Part shown: positions 1 through 6,848 of the stretch, piece by piece
Position numbering within the stretch: the first letter of the stretch is position 1
Layout: each line of letters begins with the position of its first letter
NCBI GenBank assembly: GCA_024635885.1
Contig: JAGXIA010000053.1
Location: 1 to 11,513 of the forward strand
From: Helicobacteraceae bacterium
Lineage (GTDB): Bacteria > Campylobacterota > Campylobacteria > Campylobacterales > Sulfurimonadaceae
Length of the DNA: 11,513 bases
Direction: 5' to 3'
The notes under the pieces: model-generated
The model's database searches: none
What the model was told of the DNA's origin: nothing
Seen by the model: the letters and a program-made list of their open reading frames with translations, nothing else
Made by a program: the position numbers and the translations under genes

Positions 1-1
1 C

Positions 2-535
2 AGTCAAAGTTTCGAAAAATCCGGTATAAGCGCTGATGCTGATTTCTTTAAAAGTAGGACAAACTTTGGAAAATATATTGGATTAGAAGAGTATGTTGGA
101 TTTGATGCAATATTTAGATACAAAGCAAGATTTTACTATGCAGCAGATACCGGTTATCTTCCTATTGCAGAGAAATTTTACATGGGTGGTTTAGGTAGTG
201 TTAGAGGTTATGAGTCTTACTCTATCTCTCCAACAATAGTAGACTCAACAGCAAGAGATGGTTTTAGAAGAGTAGGTGGTTCGCAAACATTTTCAAATAA
301 TGTTGAGCTCAGTATGCCTTTAGTTCCAAAAGCAAAAATGCGTGTAGTAGCTTTTGTGGATTGGGGCTTCATAGGTGAAGATACTTTAAGTGAATTTTCT
401 CGCGGCGGTTACGGGCTAGGGCTTGAGTGGTTTTCTCCAGTTGGTCCGATACAGTTAATGTTTGCTCGTCCATTGAATGAACAACCTGGCGATAAGACAG
501 CAGGCTTCGAATTTACGATGGGACAAAGATTTTAG
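2..535 (+). CDS. bamA: Outer membrane protein assembly factor BamA, C-terminal part (5' end outside window)
   Basis: This frame is open from the left edge of the window to a TAG at 533-535, so about 177 C-terminal residues are visible. BamA is the central beta-barrel subunit of the BAM complex, which folds and inserts outer-membrane proteins. Seen: the loop-6 motif GSVRGY in the stretch beginning MGGLGSVRGY (a Tyr where many homologues have Phe), alternating beta-strand patterns such as MRVVAFVDWGF, and a last strand FEFTMGQRF ending in the terminal aromatic residue typical of barrel proteins recognised by BAM. The POTRA domains would lie upstream of the window. The ATG at 182 is internal to the barrel and is not a start. 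A TamA-like Omp85 protein is the main alternative, but the VRGY and C-terminal signature suit BamA. It converges on the ppx/gppA gene with only three bases between stop codons, leaving no room for a separate intergenic terminator. Confidence 0.82.
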   Translation, partial: SQSFEKSGISADADFFKSRTNFGKYIGLEEYVGFDAIFRYKARFYYAADTGYLPIAEKFYMGGLGSVRGYESYSISPTIVDSTARDGFRRVGGSQTFSNNVELSMPLVPKAKMRVVAFVDWGFIGEDTLSEFSRGGYGLGLEWFSPVGPIQLMFARPLNEQPGDKTAGFEFTMGQRF

Positions 536-538
536 AGT

Positions 539-1999
539 TTAAAATTGAACTTTAAAATTTTCTGTTTTATTTAACTTCTTTACAGCTTCTCTGCTTAAAT
601 ATAGAGTTTTCTTTGACTCTATATTTAACACTCCATCACTGAAATTTAGCTCAAAATCAATGTTTAAAGGTCTATGACTCAGCAGAGCAATACTAAGTGA
701 CAAAAGGTAACTTAAAGAGTGCATAGTAGCAGTATCTGGAAGTAGAAGCTTATATTCCTCTAGATGATTAGGAGAAGGGAGTTTACTTTTTGCATATTTA
801 CACAGAGTTGCAATAAGTACAATCTGAGCATGTTTGAAACCATATTCTAAACTACTTTGAATTAAATAATAACTATGTTTATTGTTTGAATAAAAATGAA
901 TACTATTTCCTATAGGGTATAGTTTTGCTGCAATTGCTAACTCAGACCTATATGAATTCTGTATACCAAGATGTTCATGCGTTAAATCAAACAATTTTTT
1001 ACTGATAGTATTTAGATGGTTAGAATAAGAACTGTCAGTTATGTAATGATCAATGAGGTATCTCACTGAAGTGTTATAGTTAGCTGGAAGCTTGTCTTTA
1101 GAGCCTCTGAGTAGATCTGCTAAGTAAACACCTTCTCTAACGCCTACACCACTTGCTATAAGGTTTTTTATGGCTAGTTTTTGAAGTACTCTTTCTAAAA
1201 TCAGGGCACCAGGTTTTATAATATCAAATCTGTCACTTTTTATTCCGAGTTTTTTTAACTTTGACTCATCTGCTTTTAAAATTGAAGTGATAAACTCTTG
1301 GAAATCTGACCTTGAACATTCAAAGCCGTGAATTTTGTCTAAGGGATATTTTTGAGTCTGCATTATTGCTGTTGAGATTGCTCTAAAAGTTCCACCAATA
1401 CCTATGAGGGTAGATGTGTCAATATTGTCTAAAGCTTCTAGTTTTTTGTCAATATAGGCAACTGCTTCTTTTTTCTTATTTTTATCTAAAAAAAGTTCTT
1501 TCAGTCTTACTGTGCCAAGGTCAAGAGAAATAGTATTTGTTACATTTTTCCCATTTATTATTGAAAATTCTGTAGACCCCCCACCAATATCAATACTCAG
1601 AGCGTTAGATTGTTCGGGAAGTAGATTTGCACATGCAATAGCACCATAATATGCTTCTTTTATACCATCTATGATTCTAATGTTTAATTTTAAATGAGTT
1701 CTTACTTTATTTAAAAAGTCTTTTTGATTTGGGGCATCTCTAAGTGCTGAAGTTGCAACACATAATATTTTTCTAGCTTTGAATGAGACAGCAATATTTA
1801 TAAAATCTTCAAGAGCATCAAATGTTCTTTGCATTGGTATTTCTTGAAGATAGCCATCATTTTTATAGGCATTTTCAGAGATTCTTACTCTGCCTTTTGC
1901 CTCATGAAGTAGATTGAATGCAAAACGACTCGTTTTTTCATAGATCACCATTCTGACTGAGTTAGAACCGATGTCTATGACTGCTACTCGTTTTGCCAT
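539..1999 (-). CDS. ppx: Ppx/GppA family phosphatase (exopolyphosphatase / pppGpp phosphohydrolase)
   Basis: A cytoplasmic 486-aa protein of the ASKHA-fold Ppx/GppA family, which hydrolyses inorganic polyphosphate and/or the gamma-phosphate of pppGpp. Motifs in order: phosphate-binding loop DIGSNSVRM (residues 9-17), VATSALRDA (81-89), a candidate catalytic Glu115 in the KEAYYG stretch, second phosphate loop DIGGGSTEF (137-145), GIGGTFRAIS (200-209) and ASGVGVREG (282-290). The part after about residue 310 corresponds to the HD-like helical domain of long family members. Length is normal for the family. It lies 9 bp downstream of the ferredoxin gene, with an AAGG about ten bases before the ATG, so the two probably share a transcript. 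Polyphosphatase and pppGpp activity cannot be separated from sequence, so the symbol is a family label. The same ppx-ferredoxin pair is recalled from Campylobacter. Confidence 0.88.
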   Translation of the reverse strand: MAKRVAVIDIGSNSVRMVIYEKTSRFAFNLLHEAKGRVRISENAYKNDGYLQEIPMQRTFDALEDFINIAVSFKARKILCVATSALRDAPNQKDFLNKVRTHLKLNIRIIDGIKEAYYGAIACANLLPEQSNALSIDIGGGSTEFSIINGKNVTNTISLDLGTVRLKELFLDKNKKKEAVAYIDKKLEALDNIDTSTLIGIGGTFRAISTAIMQTQKYPLDKIHGFECSRSDFQEFITSILKADESKLKKLGIKSDRFDIIKPGALILERVLQKLAIKNLIASGVGVREGVYLADLLRGSKDKLPANYNTSVRYLIDHYITDSSYSNHLNTISKKLFDLTHEHLGIQNSYRSELAIAAKLYPIGNSIHFYSNNKHSYYLIQSSLEYGFKHAQIVLIATLCKYAKSKLPSPNHLEEYKLLLPDTATMHSLSYLLSLSIALLSHRPLNIDFELNFSDGVLNIESKKTLYLSREAVKKLNKTENFKVQF

Positions 2000-2008
2000 T
2001 AAGTAGCC

Positions 2009-2260
2009 TTACTCTTCTTCGAGTAAGTTTCTATACTTAAACTGTAATTCTGCTATTGATTCAACATTGTCTTTATCAGGAACTATACAATCAACAGGAC
2101 AAACCGATATACAAGCTGGTTCATCATAAACATTAACACATTCAGTACATCTATCAGGGTCTATAAAGTAAATTGGATCACCCTCTTCAATCGCTGTAGT
2201 TGGACATTCTTCGCGACAAGCATCGCATGCTATACATTCGTCATTTATTATCAGAGCCAT
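2009..2260 (-). CDS. fdxB: 2[4Fe-4S] ferredoxin, Alvin type
   Basis: A small soluble electron carrier of 83 aa with two [4Fe-4S] cluster motifs. The first is C9-x2-C12-x2-C15-x3-C19-P. The second is C38-x2-C41-x8-C50-x3-C54-P. The eight-residue spacer between the second and third cysteine of the second motif, plus the C-terminal extension after Cys58 (ending in LLEEE), is the pattern of Allochromatium vinosum-type (YfhL-like) low-potential ferredoxins rather than clostridial ones. The start is ATG with an AGG about ten bases upstream. The ppx/gppA gene follows after 9 bp, and the histidine kinase gene lies 87 bp upstream on the same strand. The symbol follows the Campylobacter gene at the equivalent position, from memory; the physiological redox partner is not indicated by the sequence. 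Confidence 0.9.
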   Translation of the reverse strand: MALIINDECIACDACREECPTTAIEEGDPIYFIDPDRCTECVNVYDEPACISVCPVDCIVPDKDNVESIAELQFKYRNLLEEE

Positions 2261-2303
2261 TGTTATTAAACCTTATATAGTATCTAGAATATTTCGTGAC
2301 CGA

Positions 2304-2312
2304 TTTATATCA
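2304..2312 (-). promoter_or_regulatory. Candidate extended -10 promoter for fdx-ppx
   Basis: Read on the minus strand this is TGATATAAA, an extended -10 element (TG-N-TATAAA) about 45 bp ahead of the ferredoxin start. No -35 hexamer is visible at the usual distance, which is common in Campylobacterota housekeeping promoters. No convincing terminator separates it from the histidine kinase gene upstream, so read-through is also possible. Confidence 0.35.
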
Positions 2313-2347
2313 GAATATAGCTTTATTATTTTTTAAATTATTTAATT

Positions 2348-3646
2348 CTACTTCTTTCTTGGAATAATACAAGATAGTTTTGAATTTAATTGTAAAGAAG
2401 CAACTGTTCCATCAACACCATCAGTTCTATTTTGAATTTTAATTTTAGCTCCGAGTGCATCAGCTGCACTTTTCGCTAAAAAGAGCCCAAGTCCTACACC
2501 AGATTTGTTTCCTTGTCTCTTAAAAGGAGCATATAGATCTACAGTTTCATCTATTCCGCACCCTTCATCTATTACTTCTATAAGTAAGCCAACATCATCA
2601 AGTGAACTTTTAAGAGTTACTGTCTTGTCGGTGGGAGTAAATTTTAAAGCATTTTGTAAAAAGTTCTGAATTATTTGATTTAATAGAGTTGCCTGAAGCA
2701 TAGCCATAAAACTATTTGGTTTAAAGTCAATATATAATTCTTTACCTTCATTCTCTGCTAAAAGTTTAAAATCTTCTGCTTTTTGTTTGAGTAGAGCAAT
2801 CACGTCAACTTCTACCGGTTTATCAAATTGAGCTCCCTCTTGACGGCCTATATTAAGTATGTTAGAGACAATAATATTCATTTCGTCAATAGTTTTGTTA
2901 GTTACTTTTAAAGCATCTATATACTCTTCAGGTGAGCGTTTTTTAATTAAAGTTACTTGATTCTTTAGTTTTATTACAGCAAGTGGAGTTTTGAGTTCAT
3001 GGGCAGTACCTATAAAGAGTTCTTTTTGATACTTAACAAAGTTACGTATTCTAGATATTAAATGATTTATAGTAGCTCCAAGAGGTTCAAACTCTTCTGG
3101 TAATTCTTTTATTTTGATAGGCTTCATAAGATGTTCGTTCATATTTGAGAGTCTTGAACTAAGAGTATGAATCGGTGTCACTAACATTTTTGAGAGCGTG
3201 ATAGCGTATATAATTACAAGTAAAAAACCGGCTATATTTATTATAAAAATATAGTGAAGAATTTTTTCGAGCAGTATTTTGGTTGGAGTAATCTCTTTTG
3301 TGACTTTTAAATAACTGACATCTTTTAAGTTAAATGGATAGATAAGAGTTAAGTATGTTGATTTACCAATTGTATCTTCATATAAGTCAACATTTACTTG
3401 TGGCTTTTTTAAGTAAATAATTTCTACATTTAAACTTAATTGTGTGTCAGAAAACATTCCCATTTGCTCAATAGATTTATTATTAGCTATATTTTTAGCA
3501 TACTGAATTAGTTCTTGTCTTTTCTCGTCATAAATTGATTTTTCTATATAAAAATATAAAATAGATGAAAATATAAAAATCAGAGAAGCGGATGCAAAGA
3601 TGAGTTTGATTAAAAAGTTACGTCTAATACTTCTTTTTGAAAACAT
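2348..3646 (-). CDS. Membrane sensor histidine kinase, probable partner of the CosR-type regulator
   Basis: A 432-aa two-component sensor kinase of the inner membrane. Order: cytoplasmic N-terminus with basic residues, TM1 (about 11-34), periplasmic sensor loop of roughly 95 residues with no recognised domain, TM2 (about 131-152), a HAMP-like linker, DHp domain with H-box FIGTAHELKTPLAVI (phospho-accepting His216), and a HATPase_c domain with N-box NFLQNALKF (Asn328, Asn332), G1 box DEGCGID (360-366) and G2 box GVGLGLFLAK (383-392). All catalytic boxes are intact. ATG start with AAGG seven bases upstream. It lies 100 bp downstream of the response regulator gene on the same strand, in the usual regulator-kinase order, so the two should be a pair. 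In Campylobacter jejuni, as recalled, the ferredoxin gene follows the regulator directly with no kinase. The stimulus is unknown. Confidence 0.88.
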   Translation of the reverse strand: MFSKRSIRRNFLIKLIFASASLIFIFSSILYFYIEKSIYDEKRQELIQYAKNIANNKSIEQMGMFSDTQLSLNVEIIYLKKPQVNVDLYEDTIGKSTYLTLIYPFNLKDVSYLKVTKEITPTKILLEKILHYIFIINIAGFLLVIIYAITLSKMLVTPIHTLSSRLSNMNEHLMKPIKIKELPEEFEPLGATINHLISRIRNFVKYQKELFIGTAHELKTPLAVIKLKNQVTLIKKRSPEEYIDALKVTNKTIDEMNIIVSNILNIGRQEGAQFDKPVEVDVIALLKQKAEDFKLLAENEGKELYIDFKPNSFMAMLQATLLNQIIQNFLQNALKFTPTDKTVTLKSSLDDVGLLIEVIDEGCGIDETVDLYAPFKRQGNKSGVGLGLFLAKSAADALGAKIKIQNRTDGVDGTVASLQLNSKLSCIIPRKK

Positions 3647-3713
3647 ATACTAACCTTAATAACAAGTGTTCGTTATAATAACAAAAGTAAATTGAAACAT
3701 AAGAGTTTGAAGG

Positions 3714-3733
3714 TTCAGCCCAAATAGGCTGAA
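3714..3733 (-). other. Hairpin between regulator and kinase genes
   Basis: A perfect 7-bp inverted repeat (TTCAGCC / GGCTGAA) with a 6-nt loop lies just after the regulator stop codon. On the transcribed (minus) strand it is not followed by a T run, so it is not a classic intrinsic terminator. It could stabilise the 3' end of the regulator message or act as a weak attenuator that lowers kinase expression relative to the regulator. Confidence 0.5.
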
Positions 3734-3746
3734 ATTTGGAAGATGA

Positions 3747-4421
3747 TTAACTTACTTCTTTAGGGAAACAAAAACGGTAACCACGACGACGAACAGTCTC
3801 TATCGTAGTAATTCCTAATGGCTTATCCATTTTTTGTCTAATTTGATTAATTGCAACTTCAATTACGTTTGGAGTAACTAATTCTGGTTCTTCCCAGATT
3901 GCGTCAAGTAACTGTTCTTTTGAAACAATTTGATCACGATGACGAGCCAAGTGAGTAAGTACTTCAAAAGGTTTACCTTTAAGTTCTATCTCTTGTTCTT
4001 TATAAGTGATTTTTTCTTCTTCAGGATTGATGATTAAATCGTCAATTTCGATTATGTTACTGCCACCAAAACGTAGACGAGCTTCAATACGAGCGATTAG
4101 TACATCAAAATCAAATGGCTTTCTAATATAATCATCAGCTCCGCTTCTAAGAGCTTCAATTTCGCTTTCATTGTCATCTCTAGCAGAAAGCACAACTACA
4201 ACAGTTTTTGGAGTATTCGATTTAATATCACCAATGATGTCAACAGAATTTCCATCTGGAAGCATCCAATCCATAAGAACTAAATCATAATTGCGAATAT
4301 CTAAGTAATACTCACCGTCCTTAAGCGTCTCTACAACATCACTTTGGTAGCCATATTCTTTTAGGCCCTCTGCAAGCATTTTGTTTAATGTAACTTCATC
4401 TTCTATAATTAGTATACGCAT
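3747..4421 (-). CDS. cosR: CosR/HsrA (HP1043)-type OmpR-family response regulator with intact phospho-acceptor
   Basis: A 224-aa transcription factor: receiver domain (1-118) and OmpR/PhoB winged-helix domain (about 124-222). The C-terminal half, including KGKPFEVLTHLARH, SKEQLLDAIWEEPELVTPN and ETVRRRGYRFCFP, is as I recall it nearly identical to C. jejuni CosR (Cj0355c) and H. pylori HsrA (HP1043), essential regulators of oxidative-stress and core genes. The position between ferredoxin/ppx and folB/plsY matches the C. jejuni locus. Those orthologues are described as orphan regulators without a normal phosphorylation site. Here the full set is present: Glu7, Asp8, acceptor Asp51 in LVLMDWMLPDG, Ser79 and Lys101-Pro102. 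Cys218 is the only cysteine in the protein; the equivalent residue in CosR is reported to be redox-sensitive. Start: ATG with AGGA about eight bases upstream. A kinase gene follows. Confidence 0.92.
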   Translation of the reverse strand: MRILIIEDEVTLNKMLAEGLKEYGYQSDVVETLKDGEYYLDIRNYDLVLMDWMLPDGNSVDIIGDIKSNTPKTVVVVLSARDDNESEIEALRSGADDYIRKPFDFDVLIARIEARLRFGGSNIIEIDDLIINPEEEKITYKEQEIELKGKPFEVLTHLARHRDQIVSKEQLLDAIWEEPELVTPNVIEVAINQIRQKMDKPLGITTIETVRRRGYRFCFPKEVS

Positions 4422-4464
4422 TAATTATTTCCTGTATGTAAATATTTGGCGAAATGATATCATA

Positions 4465-4493
4465 ATTTTAGGAAACTTTAAAGAAAAATTCAA
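4465..4493 (-). promoter_or_regulatory. Candidate sigma70-type promoter for the regulator-kinase genes
   Basis: On the minus strand: TTGAAT (4493-4488), a 17-bp spacer, then TAAAAT (4470-4465), about 44 bp before the regulator ATG. A second -10-like TATGAT lies just downstream. A CTTTAAAG palindrome (4476-4483) sits between the two hexamers and several TTAA-rich stretches lie upstream. CosR/HsrA proteins bind TTAA-containing sites and HsrA regulates its own gene, so autoregulation here is plausible but not shown. Confidence 0.5.
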
Positions 4494-4527
4494 CGTTATT
4501 TAATAAATATTTAATTTATAATTAAGA

Positions 4528-4851
4528 TTAGGTTTTATAATTATTGCTTACACTTACCTTGCAGTCGGGTAAAATCGATGGTTTTGTTATCTTTAAATTG
4601 ATGCTTTTTATTGCATTGTATTCTTTAACTAACTTTAAATTTAGGTTCTCTAAAGCATCTTCTATGAGTAAAAATTCATTTTTTATCATATTTTTCTTTA
4701 GAATTTGTACAATATCAGCATAGTTTATGAAGCCATTTGTGTTGTCATATTCAATGGTGATATTAATAATAACATCCTGTTTTTTCTTTCTTTCAAAATC
4801 TAAAATTCCAATAATACATTGAAACTTTAAATCTTCTATATGGATAGTCAT
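4528..4851 (-). CDS. folB: Dihydroneopterin aldolase-type protein (FolB)
   Basis: A 107-aa member of the FolB family, which converts 7,8-dihydroneopterin to 6-hydroxymethyl-7,8-dihydropterin and glycolaldehyde in folate biosynthesis. Visible family features: IGILDFERKKKQDVIINI with Glu20 (substrate-anchoring Glu in the E. coli enzyme region), NYADIV with Tyr44, LLIEDALENL with Glu64, and the near-C-terminal ITKPSILPD with Lys90, matching the conserved catalytic Lys. It is slightly shorter than typical 115-120-aa enzymes, which fits the compact Campylobacterota versions. Its ATG overlaps the plsY stop by one base (TAATG on the minus strand), so translation is probably coupled. The low-complexity Lys/Ile/Asn-rich composition is normal for this AT-rich genome. 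Confidence 0.8.
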   Translation of the reverse strand: MTIHIEDLKFQCIIGILDFERKKKQDVIINITIEYDNTNGFINYADIVQILKKNMIKNEFLLIEDALENLNLKLVKEYNAIKSINLKITKPSILPDCKVSVSNNYKT

Positions 4852-5465
4852 TAAACCACTCTTTTTTCTTCACCTTTAACTAAGCGAATGATATTTGGTA
4901 TATGCTTATAAAAAAGTAAAAACACTATAAATACCACTGGAGCATGAGCCATATCCGGATGGATATAAAAACTGGAAACTAAAAGAGCCGCAACACCAGT
5001 AAGGGAGGAGACAGAAGATATACGGATAGTCTTCGCACCTATTGCCCAGACGACTAGAGCAATGATTGTTTCATAAGGAAGCATAAACATCATAACACCC
5101 ATGCCTGTAGCAATGCCTTTGCCGCCTTCAAAATTCAAGTAAGGAGAAAAACAGTGTCCGACAACTGCCAATACTGCAATCCCCCAAAGAGTAGCTTCGC
5201 TTAGTCCGAAAAAATAAGCAATGGCTAAAACAAGAACACCTTTAATAACATCAAGGGCTAAAGTGGCTGCTCCAAGCTTTTTAGCAAGTGCAGGGTTACT
5301 CTCTTTTACAACTCTTAAGACATTCGTAGCACCTATACTGCCGCTTCCGCTCGCTTTAACATCTACACCTGCAAATTTTTTAGCAAGTAAAAGACCAAAA
5401 GGAATCCCGCCCACAAGATAAGCTGCTATAAAAAACTGTACATTTGTGTTAAATAAAAAATCCAT
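4851..5465 (-). CDS. plsY: Acyl-phosphate:glycerol-3-phosphate acyltransferase PlsY
   Basis: A 204-aa polytopic inner-membrane enzyme that transfers an acyl group from acyl-phosphate to glycerol 3-phosphate, the first step of phospholipid synthesis with PlsX. The three cytoplasmic PlsY motifs are present: GSGSIGATNVLR (residues 40-51), GHCFSPYLNFEGGKG running into IATGMG (103-123), and KHIPNIIRLVKGEE (187-200). Hydrophobic segments lie at about 9-28, 68-86, 92-108, 125-143 and 155-186, consistent with the usual membrane topology. The start is ATG with AAGG six bases upstream. folB overlaps its stop by one base. This is the last gene of the leftward core block; the accessory island starts on its upstream side. 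Confidence 0.94.
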   Translation of the reverse strand: MDFLFNTNVQFFIAAYLVGGIPFGLLLAKKFAGVDVKASGSGSIGATNVLRVVKESNPALAKKLGAATLALDVIKGVLVLAIAYFFGLSEATLWGIAVLAVVGHCFSPYLNFEGGKGIATGMGVMMFMLPYETIIALVVWAIGAKTIRISSVSSLTGVAALLVSSFYIHPDMAHAPVVFIVFLLFYKHIPNIIRLVKGEEKRVV

Positions 5466-5506
5466 GAAATACCTTAATATAAATTATGATGACATTTTAC
5501 TTCAAC

Positions 5507-5516
5507 TATAATTATA
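5507..5516 (-). promoter_or_regulatory. Candidate -10 for plsY-folB in a self-complementary TATAATTATA
   Basis: The decamer TATAATTATA is palindromic and gives a perfect TATAAT on both strands. On the minus strand (5516-5511) it lies about 45 bp ahead of plsY. No clear -35 is seen. It could in principle fire rightward as well, towards the island, though a better rightward candidate lies at 5535-5562. Confidence 0.4.
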
Positions 5517-5534
5517 AGCATATAAAAATTTAAC

Positions 5535-5562
5535 TTGATTGAGATTTTAATTTAGCTAGAAT
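5535..5562 (+). promoter_or_regulatory. Candidate promoter for the island's first transcription unit
   Basis: TTGATT (5535-5540), a 16-bp spacer, then TAGAAT (5557-5562), about 34 bp before the GTG at 5596. The hexamers match 4/6 and 5/6 of the sigma70 consensus. It would drive the methyltransferase-tail frame and the coupled DUF5677-like gene. Confidence 0.4.
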
Positions 5563-5595
5563 CTATTTAACTAATAAAACGAAGTGAGTAGCTAA

Positions 5596-5814
5596 GTGCA
5601 ACAATTATTTCAGCAAAAAAGTATTGAAAAATATGCCGATAAACTCGCAGAACGTAACTTCAAACAAGAGTGGCAAGCCATCTTTGAAAATGATAAAACC
5701 TTGGCATGTGGATTTAAAACAGAGATAGAACAAACCGACAAAGAGATAGACAAAATGGTCTATGAACTCTACGGGTTGAGTGATGATGAGATTGGGATTG
5801 TGGAGGGAGTTTGA
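5596..5814 (+). CDS. Small ORF resembling the C-terminal tail of a type I/IIG restriction-modification methyltransferase (probable remnant)
   Basis: A 72-aa frame from a GTG immediately preceded in frame by TAA. The last 30 residues, with QTDKEIDKMVYELYGLSDD and then EIGIVEG, match a tail I recognise from the C-terminal end of many Eco57I-like type IIG and other N6-adenine methyltransferase/restriction proteins (pattern x-EIDxxVYELYGLxxEEIxIVE). The rest of such a protein, about a thousand residues with methyltransferase motifs, is absent. This is therefore probably what an internal deletion or recombination left, and no catalytic function is expected. The codons for LACG contain the 12-mer TTGGCATGTGGA (5701-5712), identical to an arm of the repeats further right, which may mark the joining point. 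The ribosome site before GTG is weak. The stop overlaps the next gene's ATG (TGATG), and its final codons supply that gene's Shine-Dalgarno. It may persist as a translated leader. Confidence 0.6.
   Translation: MQQLFQQKSIEKYADKLAERNFKQEWQAIFENDKTLACGFKTEIEQTDKEIDKMVYELYGLSDDEIGIVEGV
5701..5712 (+). repeat. Repeat-family arm inside the methyltransferase-tail ORF
   Basis: TTGGCATGTGGA is identical to the first 12 bases of the right-hand arms at 7836-7849 and 8971-8984. A chance 12-base match in a window of this size is unlikely. No left-hand partner arm is seen nearby. Confidence 0.7.
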
Positions 5815-6848
5815 TGGAAGAAAATAATTTATTTGACAGTCTGTTAGAGCATGCTCAAAAAGAATTAGAAAAAAATGGTGAAGAGTATGATTATGAACAA
5901 ATATTAGAATATGCTTCAAAACAGTTGATTAAAATTACGCAATCCAATGAAGAAAATAATGTGAATGAATTAAATAATGAATATGACGGTTTTAATAAAA
6001 GAAACAATTTACGCTGGAAAACAGGTTTTCAAAAGTTACAAACACTACATCAAATTTCTATTGAGGCAGGCATGGAATTTCAGAAACAGTTTTTGAAATA
6101 TCCTGAATATGAAACAGATTCTTTACTCGGCGTACTCATGAGGCAACATGCTAATGCTTGTCGGATAACAGGTGAAATTATACATTTACTAAAAGGCGGT
6201 TATACAGATGCTGCACTTGCAAGATGGCGAACGCTTTTTGAAATTGTTGTAACATGCTTGATATTGAAGAAGCATGGTAAGGAAGCGGCAGAGGATTATA
6301 TAAAACATGGTACATTAAAGTCAATCGAGGGAATGCAAGAGTACCAGAAAACCGCTAAAGATATGAATATAGAGCCTTTTAGTGAAGATGAAATAAAGCA
6401 TGCCCTTGCCATCAAAAAACTATTATCTGAAGATGAGAAATCTTATCATTGGGCAATAAAACATACTAAATATGGTAAGTTTGAAAAACTAAGAGATTAT
6501 GTTGGACTGGGAAAATGGTCACATAATTATAAGCTGGCAAGCAAAAACATACATGCAGATTATCATGAGATGCTTTCATTGTTTGCTATGTCAGAAGCTA
6601 AGGAAGATTTGCTACTTGTAGGACAATCCAATTCTGGAATGGCTACACCTGCTCATATGACAGCTATATCGTTAGCTCAAATTACTTCAGTATTCTTGTC
6701 AACTTATATTAATGATGAAAATACAAAATTAAACTATATCAACTCAACAATTTTTATATCTTTAATAAATCAATATACCGACGATGTAGGTGGAGAATTT
6801 TTAAAATGTGCTAATGAGGAAGAGAATGAGACTGTGGAGGGAATTTAA
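5814..6848 (+). CDS. DUF5677-like protein of unknown function
   Basis: A 344-aa, mostly helical, probably cytoplasmic protein. The acidic, low-complexity first 60 residues are followed by a helical core. The stretch ARWRTLFEIVVTCLILKKHG (about 136-155) and a later KNIHADYHEM segment resemble the DUF5677 family as I remember it; this is pattern recognition, not an alignment. No catalytic motif, signal peptide or clear membrane segment is seen. The ATG at 5814 is chosen over the TTG one codon earlier because it overlaps the previous stop (TGATG) and has GGAGG about eight bases upstream. Its own end repeats the same arrangement: TGTGGAGGGA then TTTAATG, overlapping a truncated downstream frame. 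DUF5677-type genes turn up near restriction and other defence genes, so a defence-associated role is possible but unproven. Confidence 0.75.
   Translation: MEENNLFDSLLEHAQKELEKNGEEYDYEQILEYASKQLIKITQSNEENNVNELNNEYDGFNKRNNLRWKTGFQKLQTLHQISIEAGMEFQKQFLKYPEYETDSLLGVLMRQHANACRITGEIIHLLKGGYTDAALARWRTLFEIVVTCLILKKHGKEAAEDYIKHGTLKSIEGMQEYQKTAKDMNIEPFSEDEIKHALAIKKLLSEDEKSYHWAIKHTKYGKFEKLRDYVGLGKWSHNYKLASKNIHADYHEMLSLFAMSEAKEDLLLVGQSNSGMATPAHMTAISLAQITSVFLSTYINDENTKLNYINSTIFISLINQYTDDVGGEFLKCANEEENETVEGI

Noticed and set aside
5811..5813. TTG start for the DUF5677-like gene
   Set aside because: The ATG one codon later is a better start codon, overlaps the upstream stop by one base and has suitable spacing from GGAGG.
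5605..5919. Minus-strand frame of 104 codons
   Set aside because: It lies opposite the methyltransferase-tail and DUF5677-like genes, is rich in Phe/His/Leu as expected of an antisense shadow, and has no ribosome site worth noting.
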